A stretch of DNA of 64,000 bases from Prosthecobacter debontii (GCA_945869465.1 CAMBPB010000004.1:1-64000), one strand, 5' to 3'. Numbered from the stretch's first letter, positions 53,955-63,119 are shown. Notes: generated by a model from the sequence alone, not told the origin. Numbers and translations are program-made.

Positions 53955-54644
53955 TCAGGCCGGTTCCGCGATGGTGCGGATGGTGCAGACCCCGTCCATC
54001 ACGGTGAAACGCACGTTGCGCCCGCAGAGCATGGCTCCGAAGATTCGGGCGGAGTCCTGCGCTTGAACCGGCGGGCGGGGATCGAGGGCGAGGGCTTCGC
54101 GAATCACGGCTTGGGCGCGCTGCGGCAGCGTGTGGAATGCCGCCTCCGACTCGCTGGCAACCTCGACCTGGAGGCGCGGGATTTCATCCCGGGCGAATCC
54201 CGCGTCGGCGTCGGGGATGGACTCCGCGTAGGGCAGATAGGGTTTGATGTCGTAAACCGGCGTGCCGTCCAACAGGTCCAGTCCGCCTAACCGAAGGATC
54301 GGTCCGTCCTTCGCGACGGTATCGATTGCCTCAAGGCGGACCAGCGAGAGGCCGAGTCCGTTAGGACGGAAGGTCGAGCGGCTGGCGAACACGCCGACGC
54401 GTTGGTTGCCACCCAAGCGGGGCGGACGGACGGTGGGTTTCCAGCCCTGGCCGAGGGTTTCATGAAATCCGAAAATGAGCCACAAATGCGAGAATCCTCC
54501 GATGCCGCGAATCGCCTCGGGACTTCGATAGGCATCGTGGAAAACCAATTCGCCCCAGGCGCTTGGGCAGAGTCCCGGTTGCCGGGGGACACCGAATTTT
54601 CCTCCGAAACAGGAGCGGACCGTGCCGATCGGAGCGAGAGTCAT
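53955..54644 (-). CDS. trmO: tRNA m6t6A37 methyltransferase TrmO (TsaA/YaeB)
   Basis: 229 residues from ATG at 54644 (MTLAPIGTVRSCFGGKFGVPRQPG). Adds N6-methyl to t6A37 in tRNA-Thr. Conserved parts are GFSHLWLIFGFHE, VFASRSTFRPNGLGLSLVRL and YDIKPYLPYAES. A track start at 54674 lies inside the upstream gene's terminator hairpin, so the shorter form is preferred. The C-terminal TsaA extension is present. Confidence 0.9.
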   Translation of the reverse strand: MTLAPIGTVRSCFGGKFGVPRQPGLCPSAWGELVFHDAYRSPEAIRGIGGFSHLWLIFGFHETLGQGWKPTVRPPRLGGNQRVGVFASRSTFRPNGLGLSLVRLEAIDTVAKDGPILRLGGLDLLDGTPVYDIKPYLPYAESIPDADAGFARDEIPRLQVEVASESEAAFHTLPQRAQAVIREALALDPRPPVQAQDSARIFGAMLCGRNVRFTVMDGVCTIRTIAEPA

Positions 54645-54655
54645 CGGGTGAAAAA

Positions 54656-54683
54656 AGAGGGGCGCTGAAGTCACCGCCCCTCT
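54656..54683 (-). terminator. Terminator of the large lipoprotein gene
   Basis: AGAGGGGCG / CGCCCCTCT form a 9-bp stem with a 10-nt loop; on the minus strand a T6 run follows. It sits 12 bp after the lipoprotein stop. Confidence 0.8.
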
Positions 54684-54695
54684 CTGAGTGAAGGC

Positions 54696-56999
54696 TCAGC
54701 GCGTTTTGAAGTGAACGCTCGAACGCAGCACGCCGCCTTCCCGGCGGGCGTGGACGGTGAGTTTGTCCATCGCGTCCATCGCGGAGATGAGATCGGCCGC
54801 GTTTTTCAACTGGTCAGGGGACATTCCTTCCTCGCCGAAGATGGCGGTGGAGTTTTTCTCAACCACTTTGAGAGTTTCACGGGAGAACTTCTGCATGGCC
54901 TTGAAGTTCATCGCGAACCACAAGCCGGTGCGGGTTTCTCCGCCCTTGGCGGCCTTGGTGATGAGATCGAGCGCCTGATTTTTTGAGGTGGAGGCGGCGA
55001 ACCACTTGTCGCCCACGGTCACTGAGGGCATGAAGTCATCGTTAAAAAACGGCATCGAGAAAAACCAGGTGGTGTTGCCGTCTTTTTCCGAACTGATCGG
55101 CTTTAGCATCGGGATTTTCTCACCGGTCATTTCGCTGATCTTGGCCAGCACGCTGGTGGCGCTGGTGTTCATCTTGTCCCATGAGGCGGCCAGCTTGGCA
55201 CGATCCGTGACCGGAGAAATCACCGAAATCCGCGGGAATTTCCCTTCATCGACGACCGCTTGCGGGATGCCCGGAATTGCCGGAACCGTGCCGTTGAGAT
55301 CGACGACCCATGCGCTTTCGTGGCCGAGGCTGTCGCGGAAACCCTCGCTGAAGGCATCCCACAGCGCGACCGCGTCGCGGCGGAACTTGCTGTCGAACAT
55401 CTTGGACATTTCCTTGAACTGGGTCAGGTCCTCATCCTTCATCGGGAGTTCGGAAACCTTCATGGCAATCGCATAGGCGGTTTCCGTCAGCGCTTCGAGA
55501 TAGGCGCGGGTTTTTTCGTCATAGGCGGCTTCCGTGGTCATGTTGGCGAACATCACCACGTCTTCCGCGTCGCCGAGCGAGGCCAGTTTGTTCGGCGTTT
55601 TCCAATCAACCGCGCCATTGTCGGTGCCGCCGTAGGATTCGATTTTGAGGCCGTCTTCGAAAAACACGGCCATGCCGAGGGATTCGGTGCCTGCGAGTTT
55701 GCGGAGTGCGGTTTGGCGTTCGGCCACCATGCGCAGCAGCGCCTCAAGGTCGCGGGTGTCACCGAGGCCTGCGGAGCCGGCCAGTCCGTCGCGGATACCG
55801 CTGGCGATGTCCGACAGGCCGCCGACCGATTGGATGAGCTGGTCCATCGCACCCTTCTGGCCATAGATCACGGCGGCAAGGTCCTTGGAGGCGTGGGCAT
55901 CGCAGAAGGCGAGGGCGTCGGAACCCACCAGCGATTGAGCGGGGCTGGCGGCGAAATTCAGATCGTCCACCGATGCGCCGACGAAGAGCAGGGCATAATC
56001 GCCAATGATTCCCGAGACGACCACGAGGTCCTTTTTCGCGATGGCGGCGAGGAGTTTATCCACGGCCGCAGGTTCCATTATTTTCTCCATACTCGCGCGC
56101 TCTTCTGCCATGGCCGCGGAGATTTTCGCGCCGGAAATCTTGTGGCCGGCGAATTTTTGGCCGGCTTTTTCGATGGCGATCGGTTCGACCATTTCGCCCA
56201 TCATGCCGATATTTTCAGTCATGGCTGCGAGTTGTTGGGCGGCGGAGTCGCGCTCGGCGGCGCTGGTCCGGAAGGCGAGGTAGATCGGGGGCATTTTCAT
56301 GCGATCCACCAAGGCAATGCCGGATTCCGGGTCGGCAAGCAGGTCCTTGATCAGTTCCTGACCGTATTGATCCGCAAACGCATCGTTCAAGCGGGAGAAA
56401 TCCTCCGCTTGGGCAGCCGCCACGAACGCCTTGGCCAGTGAGCGCATTTGGAAGTAACTCATGCGGCGGTAAGCGGTGAGCAGATTGGCGGTTTGTGCGC
56501 CGGTGGTTTTGCCGAGGGCAATGGTAAACTCCGTGGCAAACAGCCCCGAGAGGCCCATGGGTTCCGCTTCGTCAGGCGCGGCTGGCTCTTCGGCGGCATC
56601 CTGCTCGCCTTCCGGCAATTGGAAATCCTCGTCATCCATTTCCTCGCCGCCGGGTTCCAGGTCCCTGCCTTCTCCCATCATTCCCATGCCCATTTGAGCT
56701 TCGAAGAGTTTCCAGAGTTTGCTGGATTTGATGCGATTCACGGACTTGCTGCCGTTGTGGAAAGCCATCACCACTTCCGTGTCCTGCGGCAGGTGTTTGA
56801 CGAATCCGAGTTTGGCGGCGCGTTCGTCAGTGGTCAGCGTGACAGCCTTCTCCACCGGTGCGGGTGGGGGAGGAGGCGCGTCGGTAGGCGTTTCCACCGC
56901 CACCGGTGATGCGGGCACCTTGGGCTCTTCCTTTTTCTTGCAGGCTCCGAGGCAAAGCGCCACGGCGGGGAACACCAACCAACTCACTCGAATTTTCAT
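54696..56999 (-). CDS. Large lipoprotein of unknown function
   Basis: 767 residues from ATG at 56999 (MKIRVSWLVFPAVALCLGAC). The LGAC lipobox is followed by a Lys/Pro linker (KKKEEPKVPASPVAVETPTDAPPPPP), an acidic Met-rich region (MGMGMMGEGRDLEPGGEEMDDEDF) and a long globular part. A segment such as YALLFVGASVDDLNF and repeated AMTENIGMMGEM-like helices give no domain I know. Its own terminator follows; the upstream neighbour (57078) is a DUF1080 gene on the same strand. It is presumably an outer-membrane lipoprotein. Confidence 0.75.
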   Translation of the reverse strand: MKIRVSWLVFPAVALCLGACKKKEEPKVPASPVAVETPTDAPPPPPAPVEKAVTLTTDERAAKLGFVKHLPQDTEVVMAFHNGSKSVNRIKSSKLWKLFEAQMGMGMMGEGRDLEPGGEEMDDEDFQLPEGEQDAAEEPAAPDEAEPMGLSGLFATEFTIALGKTTGAQTANLLTAYRRMSYFQMRSLAKAFVAAAQAEDFSRLNDAFADQYGQELIKDLLADPESGIALVDRMKMPPIYLAFRTSAAERDSAAQQLAAMTENIGMMGEMVEPIAIEKAGQKFAGHKISGAKISAAMAEERASMEKIMEPAAVDKLLAAIAKKDLVVVSGIIGDYALLFVGASVDDLNFAASPAQSLVGSDALAFCDAHASKDLAAVIYGQKGAMDQLIQSVGGLSDIASGIRDGLAGSAGLGDTRDLEALLRMVAERQTALRKLAGTESLGMAVFFEDGLKIESYGGTDNGAVDWKTPNKLASLGDAEDVVMFANMTTEAAYDEKTRAYLEALTETAYAIAMKVSELPMKDEDLTQFKEMSKMFDSKFRRDAVALWDAFSEGFRDSLGHESAWVVDLNGTVPAIPGIPQAVVDEGKFPRISVISPVTDRAKLAASWDKMNTSATSVLAKISEMTGEKIPMLKPISSEKDGNTTWFFSMPFFNDDFMPSVTVGDKWFAASTSKNQALDLITKAAKGGETRTGLWFAMNFKAMQKFSRETLKVVEKNSTAIFGEEGMSPDQLKNAADLISAMDAMDKLTVHARREGGVLRSSVHFKTR

Positions 57000-57077
57000 A
57001 GGGGCCGACAACTAGACCAAGCGCGAACCCTCTAGCAAGCAGATTGGTCGGGATTGGCCGAAAAATCGTCGTTGCGT

Positions 57078-57857
57078 CTAGTCACGCTTGCCGAGCGGGC
57101 GCACCCAGATATTCCGGTATTCCATGGGATCGCCATGGAATTGCAGCGAGATCGGACCGGTCTCGGGGTGTTTGGCGGGATAACTCGCGAGTTTCCGCCA
57201 CACGGTGGGGCCTTGGTAAGATTCGCCATGTTGCAGCACCACGCCGTTTTGAATCACCGTGGCCTTGGCTGGCTTGACGACTTTTTCCCCTTCGTAAACC
57301 GGCGGCTCGAAGGCGATGTCGAAGCTCTGCCATTCGCCCTGGGGCAGTGTCGCATTCACCAGCGGCGGAAGCTGGCCATACAGCGCTCCCGCAGTGCCGT
57401 CGGCATAGGTCGGGTTGTTCTGGCTTTGCAGCACTTGCACTTCATACAAACCCATCAGGAAAACGCCGCTGTTGCCGCCTTGCTGCCCTGAAACCGGCCG
57501 TCCCGCGGGCAGCCGCCACTCGAAATGGAGTTGGATCGCCCCGAACGATTCCTTGGTCTGGGTGTTCTTGCCGGATGCCACCATCACCCCGTCCTTAAGC
57601 TGAAATGTCGGCGCTCCGCCGTTGGTGGTCCAGGCATCCAGCGAACTTCCGTCGAAAAGCACTTTGGCGTCGGAAGGTGGTTTCACCGCAAGCGCAGCGC
57701 CCGGGATCACCACCGGCGGCTGCGGGCGCTTGCCGTCATGCACATGATAGGGGCTGCCCGGAAGCTGCGGCGTGCCGGGCTCGCCCTTGACCTCCGCCCA
57801 GGCGGTCCCGCAGGCCGCCGCCAGCGACAACATCATCATTATTGGTTCGAGTTTCAT
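57078..57857 (-). CDS. Secreted DUF1080 (3-keto-disaccharide hydrolase-like) protein
   Basis: 259 residues from ATG at 57857 (MKLEPIMMMLSLAAACGTAWA, signal peptide). The DUF1080 domain fills the rest: KVLFDGSSLDAWTTNGGAPTFQLKDGVMV, GAIQLHFEWRLPAG, GNSGVFLMGLYEVQVLQS, GEWQSFDIAFEPPVYEG, GPISLQFHGDPMEYRNIWVR. Single-domain members are numerous in this phylum. The track start at 58112 overlaps the polyprenyl synthase gene antisense. Confidence 0.88.
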   Translation of the reverse strand: MKLEPIMMMLSLAAACGTAWAEVKGEPGTPQLPGSPYHVHDGKRPQPPVVIPGAALAVKPPSDAKVLFDGSSLDAWTTNGGAPTFQLKDGVMVASGKNTQTKESFGAIQLHFEWRLPAGRPVSGQQGGNSGVFLMGLYEVQVLQSQNNPTYADGTAGALYGQLPPLVNATLPQGEWQSFDIAFEPPVYEGEKVVKPAKATVIQNGVVLQHGESYQGPTVWRKLASYPAKHPETGPISLQFHGDPMEYRNIWVRPLGKRD

Positions 57858-57955
57858 CAGTCTCCGGGAACGCGATTTTCGTCCGGTTCTTGCAAGCGAT
57901 CGGAAAATATCCGGGTTGCGGGCAGCGCCGGATTGTGGATGCTTGTTTCCGTCCC

Positions 57956-58966
57956 ATGACCACGGCCAGCACCTTCCCACCCACCCGCGGCGATCTTTTC
58001 CCCTTTGAACTCGTCCGCCCGGAACTCGAACGCGTGGAAGTCTCCATCCGCGAACAAGTCCGGGGTTTCGATCCCGCCATCGAGCCGTATGTCGCCTACA
58101 TCTGCAACACATCCGGCAAACGCATCCGTCCCGCCCTCGCCATCCTCGTCGGCGGTGCCGCGGGCGGGGTCACCGGGGATCACCTGAAAATCGGTGTCAT
58201 TCTGGAACTCATCCACATGGCGACGCTGGTCCACGACGATATCATGGACGGCGCCAACACCCGCCGCATGGTGCCCACCGCCAACGCCAAGTGGGGCAAC
58301 GCCCTCTCGGTCCTGCTAGGTGACGCGCTGTTCTCCCACGCCCTGACACTCGCCACCGATTTCAACAGCATCGACATCTGCCGCAAGGTCGGCAACGCCG
58401 CACGCGAAGTGTGCCAGGGGGAAATCATCCAGACCCAGCGCCGCTTCGATCTCACCTTCACCAAGGCCGAGTATTTCCGGGTCATCGGCATGAAAACCGG
58501 CGCACTGTTCGCCGCCGCCACAGGCATCGCCGGTAAACTCTCCGGCCTTGACTCGGAATCCGAGGCGCGTCTCGCCGCCTACGGCATGAAACTTGGCACC
58601 GCCTATCAGATCTACGACGACTGCCTCGACCTCGTCGGCTCCGAGGAAGTAGTGGGCAAGACCCTCCGCACCGATCTGGTCAAGGGCAAGCTCACCCTGC
58701 CGATCCTCAACCTGCTGGAAACCGCCTCCGAACCCCAGCGCATCAAGCTCAACAAACGCATTCTCGATCAGGAACCACTGGATCTGCCGGTGTTGTTAGG
58801 CATCGCCGAATACGAAGGCGCCATCGAAAGCGCGGTGGACACCGCGCTGGACATGCTCGTCCAGAGCCGCGAGGACCTCGCCCCGCTCGGCAAGTCCGTG
58901 CACGCCGATGCGCTCGTGCAAATCACCCGCTTCCTCGCCGGGCTGTTGGAAACGTGCCGGAGGTAG
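57956..58966 (+). CDS. Long-chain polyprenyl diphosphate synthase
   Basis: 336 residues from ATG at 57956 (MTTASTFPPTRGDLFPFE). Both aspartate-rich motifs are intact: HDDIMDGANTRR (FARM) and DDCLDLVG (SARM), plus GKRIRPALA and GKLTLPIL. A small residue rather than an aromatic precedes the FARM (HMATLVHDD), which fits C35-C45 chain makers for quinone side chains rather than farnesyl synthase. Divergent from the DUF1080 gene. Confidence 0.88.
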   Translation: MTTASTFPPTRGDLFPFELVRPELERVEVSIREQVRGFDPAIEPYVAYICNTSGKRIRPALAILVGGAAGGVTGDHLKIGVILELIHMATLVHDDIMDGANTRRMVPTANAKWGNALSVLLGDALFSHALTLATDFNSIDICRKVGNAAREVCQGEIIQTQRRFDLTFTKAEYFRVIGMKTGALFAAATGIAGKLSGLDSESEARLAAYGMKLGTAYQIYDDCLDLVGSEEVVGKTLRTDLVKGKLTLPILNLLETASEPQRIKLNKRILDQEPLDLPVLLGIAEYEGAIESAVDTALDMLVQSREDLAPLGKSVHADALVQITRFLAGLLETCRR

Positions 58967-59004
58967 AACCTCGATCCTGCCCGCCGCTCCGGAGTCCAAC
59001 CGGA

Positions 59005-59109
59005 CGGCGAGTCTCCAGACTCGCCCGCTTGTGATAGGGAGGGCAAAGAGGGGTGGCCTGGCGCCCTTGCTTTGACGCTTCATGCGCGGGCGAGTCTGGA
59101 GACTCGCGG
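59005..59109. repeat. REPIN-like pair of inverted palindromes
   Basis: CGGCGAGTCTCCAGACTCGCCCGC (59005-59028) recurs inverted at 59086-59109 with two mismatches. Each copy is itself a palindrome around GAGTC. After the second copy CTCGCGGTCCTTTGATG is repeated directly. This fits two REP-type units in opposite orientation. It fills the gap before folA; 58967-59178 has no gene. Confidence 0.8.
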
Positions 59110-59178
59110 TCCTTTGATGCTCGCGGTCCTTTGATGCGCGCTTGCGGCGACGGGAGGGCGGCGCTACAACCACCGGAC

Positions 59179-59664
59179 TTGAAAACACACCTTACCGCCA
59201 TCGTCGCCATGACTCCCGGGCGGGTCATCGGCCGGGCCGGTTCGTTGCCGTGGCATTTGCCGGAGGATCTGGCGTTTTTCAAGCGTGTGACTTCCGGCCA
59301 TCCGATCGTGATGGGGAGAAAAACCTTTGAATCCATCGGCCGGCCGCTGCCAAAGCGCCGGAACATCGTGATGACGAGGGACTTGGAGTGGTCGGCTCCG
59401 GGAGTGGAGGTGATTCATCGGGCGGAGGATCTGCAACGCCTGCCAGGGCTGGAGGGGCGGGTGTTCGTCATCGGCGGCGCGGAAATCTACGCGGCGTTTT
59501 TGCCGGAACTCGAAGATCTGTTAGTGAGTCATGTGTTTGCCGAATACGCGGGCGACACCCGGTTTCCGGAGTTCGCGGGCGTGTTTGCGCAGTCCGAGTT
59601 GTTGGAAACCCACGGGGCCTTCGAGGTGCGGCGGTGGACCCGGCGGTTAGGCGCGCGGTCCTGA
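59179..59664 (+). CDS. folA: Dihydrofolate reductase
   Basis: 161 residues from a TTG at 59179 (LKTHLTAIVAMTPGRVIGRAG). Reduces dihydrofolate with NADPH. Motifs are TAIVAM, SLPWHLPEDLAFFKRVTSGH, VMGRKTFESIG and VIGGAEIYAAFLP. No ATG is near the conserved start, so the TTG is chosen; an ATG at 59134 would add 15 residues derived from the repeat region. It is convergent with the GYF-RDD gene. Confidence 0.9.
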   Translation: MKTHLTAIVAMTPGRVIGRAGSLPWHLPEDLAFFKRVTSGHPIVMGRKTFESIGRPLPKRRNIVMTRDLEWSAPGVEVIHRAEDLQRLPGLEGRVFVIGGAEIYAAFLPELEDLLVSHVFAEYAGDTRFPEFAGVFAQSELLETHGAFEVRRWTRRLGARS

Positions 59665-59671
59665 ACCGCCA

Positions 59672-60505
59672 TCAATGGCGCCGCGGAAGGTGCCAGGGCG
59701 GATTCTTTTCGAGCTGCTCCTTCAGCGTGGGGAAGGTTTTGGCGGCGTTTTCCATGACGTAGGGAGCCACGACGATCATTTGAAGCTGGAGGGCGGTGAA
59801 GAGAAAAATCACATAGAAAACGATGCGCAACGGGTGCAGCGGCGCGGCCGTGACGCGATGCCCACCGGCGTGGTCCCAGAGCGGGCGACCAAGGCGTTTC
59901 GTGTTGAAATACGCCATAATCTGGCAGATCAGCGCGAGTAGCCCCCAGCCGAAACCAAGCCCGATGAACAGGACGCGCGCGGAACGCCTGGTGGCCTCCC
60001 CGAGGCTGAGCAGCGAGCCGTCGTTGTTGACGAGCGTGAGGCCTAACAGCCATTTGCCGGGAGTGGTGGCGAAGCGATGCAGGAGGAAGGTTTCCAACAC
60101 GAACCACGGGACGTATTGCAGCAGGATCACCCACGGACTGGTCAGTGTTGCCCCGATGTCGCGGCCGGAGGAGTACATGGCGATCCACCAGATGCCGGCA
60201 AACAGATAGAGGTCGAACCAGCGCGCCCAGAAACGCCGGATCGCAAAGGATTGGTTCGGCGGGATGGGCTCGGCGGGTGCGTCCGGCCCTTGTTCCGGTG
60301 CAGCGTAGGGCGTGTCGCGGTGCTCGATGGGGCGATCGAATTCCCGCTCGAACAGGCCGATTTCCACCAGCGGTTTCCAAGCGGGCAGTCCTTCGTGCCA
60401 TGCGGGAGTGGAGGCTGGCAATTCGCCGGCCTCGATTTTCCTGCGAATTTCGAAGTCGTGGATGGGGCCGGTTTTTTCGCCGTTTTGAATGATCCAGATG
60501 TCCAT
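59672..60505 (-). CDS. GYF_2 and RDD domain membrane protein
   Basis: 277 residues. The N terminus is a GYF_2-like module (WIIQNGEKTGPIHDFEIRRKIEAGELPASTPAWHEG), followed by an acidic/Pro linker and an RDD domain with three or four membrane spans (FAIRRFWARWFDLYLFAGIWW, LETFLLHRFATTPGKWLLGLTL). Its start lies 3 bp after the permease gene's stop, so the pair is one operon. The role is unknown. Confidence 0.85.
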   Translation of the reverse strand: MDIWIIQNGEKTGPIHDFEIRRKIEAGELPASTPAWHEGLPAWKPLVEIGLFEREFDRPIEHRDTPYAAPEQGPDAPAEPIPPNQSFAIRRFWARWFDLYLFAGIWWIAMYSSGRDIGATLTSPWVILLQYVPWFVLETFLLHRFATTPGKWLLGLTLVNNDGSLLSLGEATRRSARVLFIGLGFGWGLLALICQIMAYFNTKRLGRPLWDHAGGHRVTAAPLHPLRIVFYVIFLFTALQLQMIVVAPYVMENAAKTFPTLKEQLEKNPPWHLPRRH

Positions 60506-60508
60506 GAT

Positions 60509-62128
60509 TCAGAGGTTGCGCAGGGATTTGGCCGCATCGCTGCGGGCGGCGAAGAAGGCCGGAACAAGGGCGGCGAGCGAACAAAGAATGAAGGCCATCA
60601 CGCCGATGACGGCTTGCTCGACCGGATTGTTGTGGGCGGGAAGCACATCAAAGCCGGTGAACGAGGAGGAAAAAGGATCGAATTTGAGCGTCCGGAAGAT
60701 CTCCTGAATCGGGCCGCGGAAATGGATCACCACCCGCCCGAGGCCGACGCCGAGCGCCGCGCCTAGCAGGCCGAGAATCATTCCCTGATAGAGGAACACC
60801 CGCACGATCTGGCTGGGGGCCGCGCCAAGCGCTTTCATCACGCCGATTTCCTGGCGTTTCTGGATCGTGACAGTGAACATCACCGCCATCATCGAAAACG
60901 CCGACACCAGCACGATGAACGAGAGCGCGAAATACATCATCATGCGCTGCTGGTTGATCAGGGCGAAGAACGCCTGGTATTGATCGCCCCAGGTGAGGAG
61001 CGACCATTCCGGGCCGAGGGATTGGCGGGACAACGCGGCGACTTGTTCCGCGGCGTAGGCGTCATCCAGCCGCAACGCGATGCCTTGCACGGCCTCACCC
61101 AAGCCGGCGAGGTCCTGGGCGAGTGGCAGTGGCACGAAGAGATCCGGGGTGACGGCCATCTGCGAGGCCTGATAGATGCCGATCACCGTGGCCTCCTTCG
61201 GCAGCACGATGTTTTTCAACCCTTTGAGCGTCTCGCCGTCCATTTTTTCCGGATCGGTGGAGTTGAGGTCGGCGATGGCTTTTTCGATGGCGGTGTGGGT
61301 CTGGGTGGCGAAACGGAACACCCCGGCGGCTTCGTCCTTCTTGCCGGCCTCCATGGCAACGAGCAGTGCTTCCAGCAGTTCCCTTTCAGGCTCGCGGATG
61401 TCTTCGGCGCGGAGGGTGTCCAGCGATTGATAGATTCCAGACAGGCTGTCGATGGCGATGATCGCTTGATCGCCGTCGAGTTTCCAGGCGGCGGCGAGGG
61501 TGGTGGTGGATTGATTCCAGGCCTCGGCCAAGGCCTCCCGCAAGGGTGGTTTTTCGGTCGCCTTGTAGGCCCGCATGACCGCCTCGAAGTTGCGCGTCGA
61601 GTAGAGCCGGATGGTGTCGCCCACGCCGAGGGCGAGTTGGTCGGCGAGGATTGAGGAAACCACCGCCCGGTCATCGATGCCGAGATCCGCGGAGGAATCC
61701 GGGTGTTTCTCCAGATCGAGCATTTGGGTGATGCCTTCGACTTGGGCGGGATCCGAGGTATCGATGCCGCGGAACATGACGGGCCGTTGCCAGGAGGCGA
61801 CGTCGATGATGACGTTGTCCGACACAAACGCGGTGGCGGCCTCGACGCGTGGCAGGGTTCGCGCTTTGGCTGCCGCGTCCTGCCAGTCGGCCATGGGTGC
61901 CTCGCCCAACCCGGCGGGTTGGTGGCGCAGCAGGATGTGCGGGGTGAACCCGAGAATCCGGCTTTTGACCTGGCGTTCCAAGCCGGCGTAAACGGCCATC
62001 ACGACCACCAGCACCAGCACGCCAAGCATCACGCCGATGAGCGATATCAGGGTGAACGAGGAAAGCACCGCCCGGCGCGGATTGAGATACCGCCGGGCAA
62101 GAAGAAAGCTGAAGGAACGTCGTTTGAT
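60509..62128 (-). CDS. LolC/LolE-family ABC transporter permease, start unclear
   Basis: About 539 residues. The conserved N terminus reads FSFLLARRYLNPRRA and then the first span SSFTLISLIGVMLGVLVLVVVMAVYAGL; a periplasmic MacB-like region and three C-terminal spans follow (FALSFIVLVSAFSMMAVMFTVTIQKRQEIGVMKALGA). It is a LolC-type subunit for lipoprotein release. The track starts at GTG 62068 inside the conserved part; the family N terminus lies upstream, where no ATG, GTG or TTG is present. ATC at 62128 (I-KRRSFSFLLARRY) stands where ATG is expected. No LolD ATPase is adjacent. Confidence 0.82.
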   Translation of the reverse strand: MKRRSFSFLLARRYLNPRRAVLSSFTLISLIGVMLGVLVLVVVMAVYAGLERQVKSRILGFTPHILLRHQPAGLGEAPMADWQDAAAKARTLPRVEAATAFVSDNVIIDVASWQRPVMFRGIDTSDPAQVEGITQMLDLEKHPDSSADLGIDDRAVVSSILADQLALGVGDTIRLYSTRNFEAVMRAYKATEKPPLREALAEAWNQSTTTLAAAWKLDGDQAIIAIDSLSGIYQSLDTLRAEDIREPERELLEALLVAMEAGKKDEAAGVFRFATQTHTAIEKAIADLNSTDPEKMDGETLKGLKNIVLPKEATVIGIYQASQMAVTPDLFVPLPLAQDLAGLGEAVQGIALRLDDAYAAEQVAALSRQSLGPEWSLLTWGDQYQAFFALINQQRMMMYFALSFIVLVSAFSMMAVMFTVTIQKRQEIGVMKALGAAPSQIVRVFLYQGMILGLLGAALGVGLGRVVIHFRGPIQEIFRTLKFDPFSSSFTGFDVLPAHNNPVEQAVIGVMAFILCSLAALVPAFFAARSDAAKSLRNL

Positions 62129-62180
62129 GCCGCTTGCTAGCGTCAGATCGGCGCTTGGGCAAGTGATACCCGCTGACGGT

Positions 62181-62205
62181 GGATTGGAAATTGGAAATTG
62201 GAAAT
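62181..62205. repeat. Short heptanucleotide array (RATTGGA)
   Basis: GATTGGA AATTGGA AATTGGA AATT..., about 3.5 copies of a 7-bp unit in the 88-bp gap between the LolC-like gene and parB. The unit is one base from the 32851 array unit. Confidence 0.85.
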
Positions 62206-62216
62206 TTAAGATTCCT

Positions 62217-63119
62217 TTATTCCGAGGCTTTCAGGCCGATCAGATCGAGCAGACGCTGGAGGTCGTCGTCGCCGTAGTATTCGATCTCGATTTTGCCTTT
62301 TTTCGCCGAATGCTGGACGGCCACATGGGTGGCGAGGTGTTCGCGAAGGCGGTTGGTGATGGCGCGGATATGGATGTCCAACTCGCGGGTGGCGGCGGCT
62401 TTTTTCGCCTCGCCGTTGGGTTCGGATGTTCCATTCAGGAACGATTGGGCCAGTTTTTCCGCGGCGCGCACCGTGAGTTGGCGGCGGAGCACCTGGTCGG
62501 AAGCGAGAAGTTGGGTGTCCTGATCCTTGATGGAGAGGATCGCCTTGGCATGGCCGACAGTTAGACGGCCGTGGGCGACGAGCAATTGCACGTCGGCGTG
62601 GAGATCGAGCAGGCGCATCGCGTTGGCGACGCTGGCGCGGGATTTGCCGACGCGACTGGCGATTTCATCCTGCTTCATGGAGAATTCCTTGGCCAGGCGG
62701 ACGTAACCGGCGGCCTCTTCCATCGGGTTGAGATCCTCACGCTGGAGGTTCTCGATGAGGGCCATTTCAAGCACGTCGCGGTCGGAGGCTTCGCGTTCGA
62801 TGACCGGCACGGTGGCGAGGCCGAGTTTGCCGCAAGCGCGCCAGCGGCGCTCGCCGGCGATGAGCTCGAGCTTGCCGTTGACCGCGCGGACGATGAGCGG
62901 TTGGATGATGCCGTGCTGGCGGATCGATTCGACGAGGTCGTCGAGCGGGGACTCACCGAACTGCATGCGCGGCTGCAGCGGGCTGGGAACGACGTGGTCG
63001 TGGGGCACGTCGCGGACCCGTTTGAAATCGCCGGCAGTGGTTTCGGAATCGAGGGTTGGCGCGGGCACGCTTTTCCTGATGAGTGCGCCGAGTCCTTTTC
63101 CGAGTGCCTGTTTCGCCAT
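62217..63119 (-). CDS. parB: ParB chromosome-partitioning protein
   Basis: 300 residues from ATG at 63119 (MAKQALGKGLGALI). CTP/parS-binding N-terminal domain with LQPRMQFGESPLDDLVESIRQHGIIQPLIV and LIAGERRWRACGKLG (GERR CTPase motif), then HTH ALIENLQREDLNPMEEA ... MKQDEIASRVGKSRASVANAMRLL, and a C-terminal dimerisation tail. The first residues KGLGALI match the ParA-stimulating N terminus. No parA or consensus parS site is seen nearby. Confidence 0.95.
   Translation of the reverse strand: MAKQALGKGLGALIRKSVPAPTLDSETTAGDFKRVRDVPHDHVVPSPLQPRMQFGESPLDDLVESIRQHGIIQPLIVRAVNGKLELIAGERRWRACGKLGLATVPVIEREASDRDVLEMALIENLQREDLNPMEEAAGYVRLAKEFSMKQDEIASRVGKSRASVANAMRLLDLHADVQLLVAHGRLTVGHAKAILSIKDQDTQLLASDQVLRRQLTVRAAEKLAQSFLNGTSEPNGEAKKAAATRELDIHIRAITNRLREHLATHVAVQHSAKKGKIEIEYYGDDDLQRLLDLIGLKASE

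Noticed and set aside
55260-56441. 393-residue plus-strand ORF
   Set aside because: Antisense to the large lipoprotein gene, which has a lipobox and terminator on the minus strand.
62217-63119. parS sites near parB
   Set aside because: I looked for TGTTTCACGTGAAACA-like 16-mers and saw none in the window.
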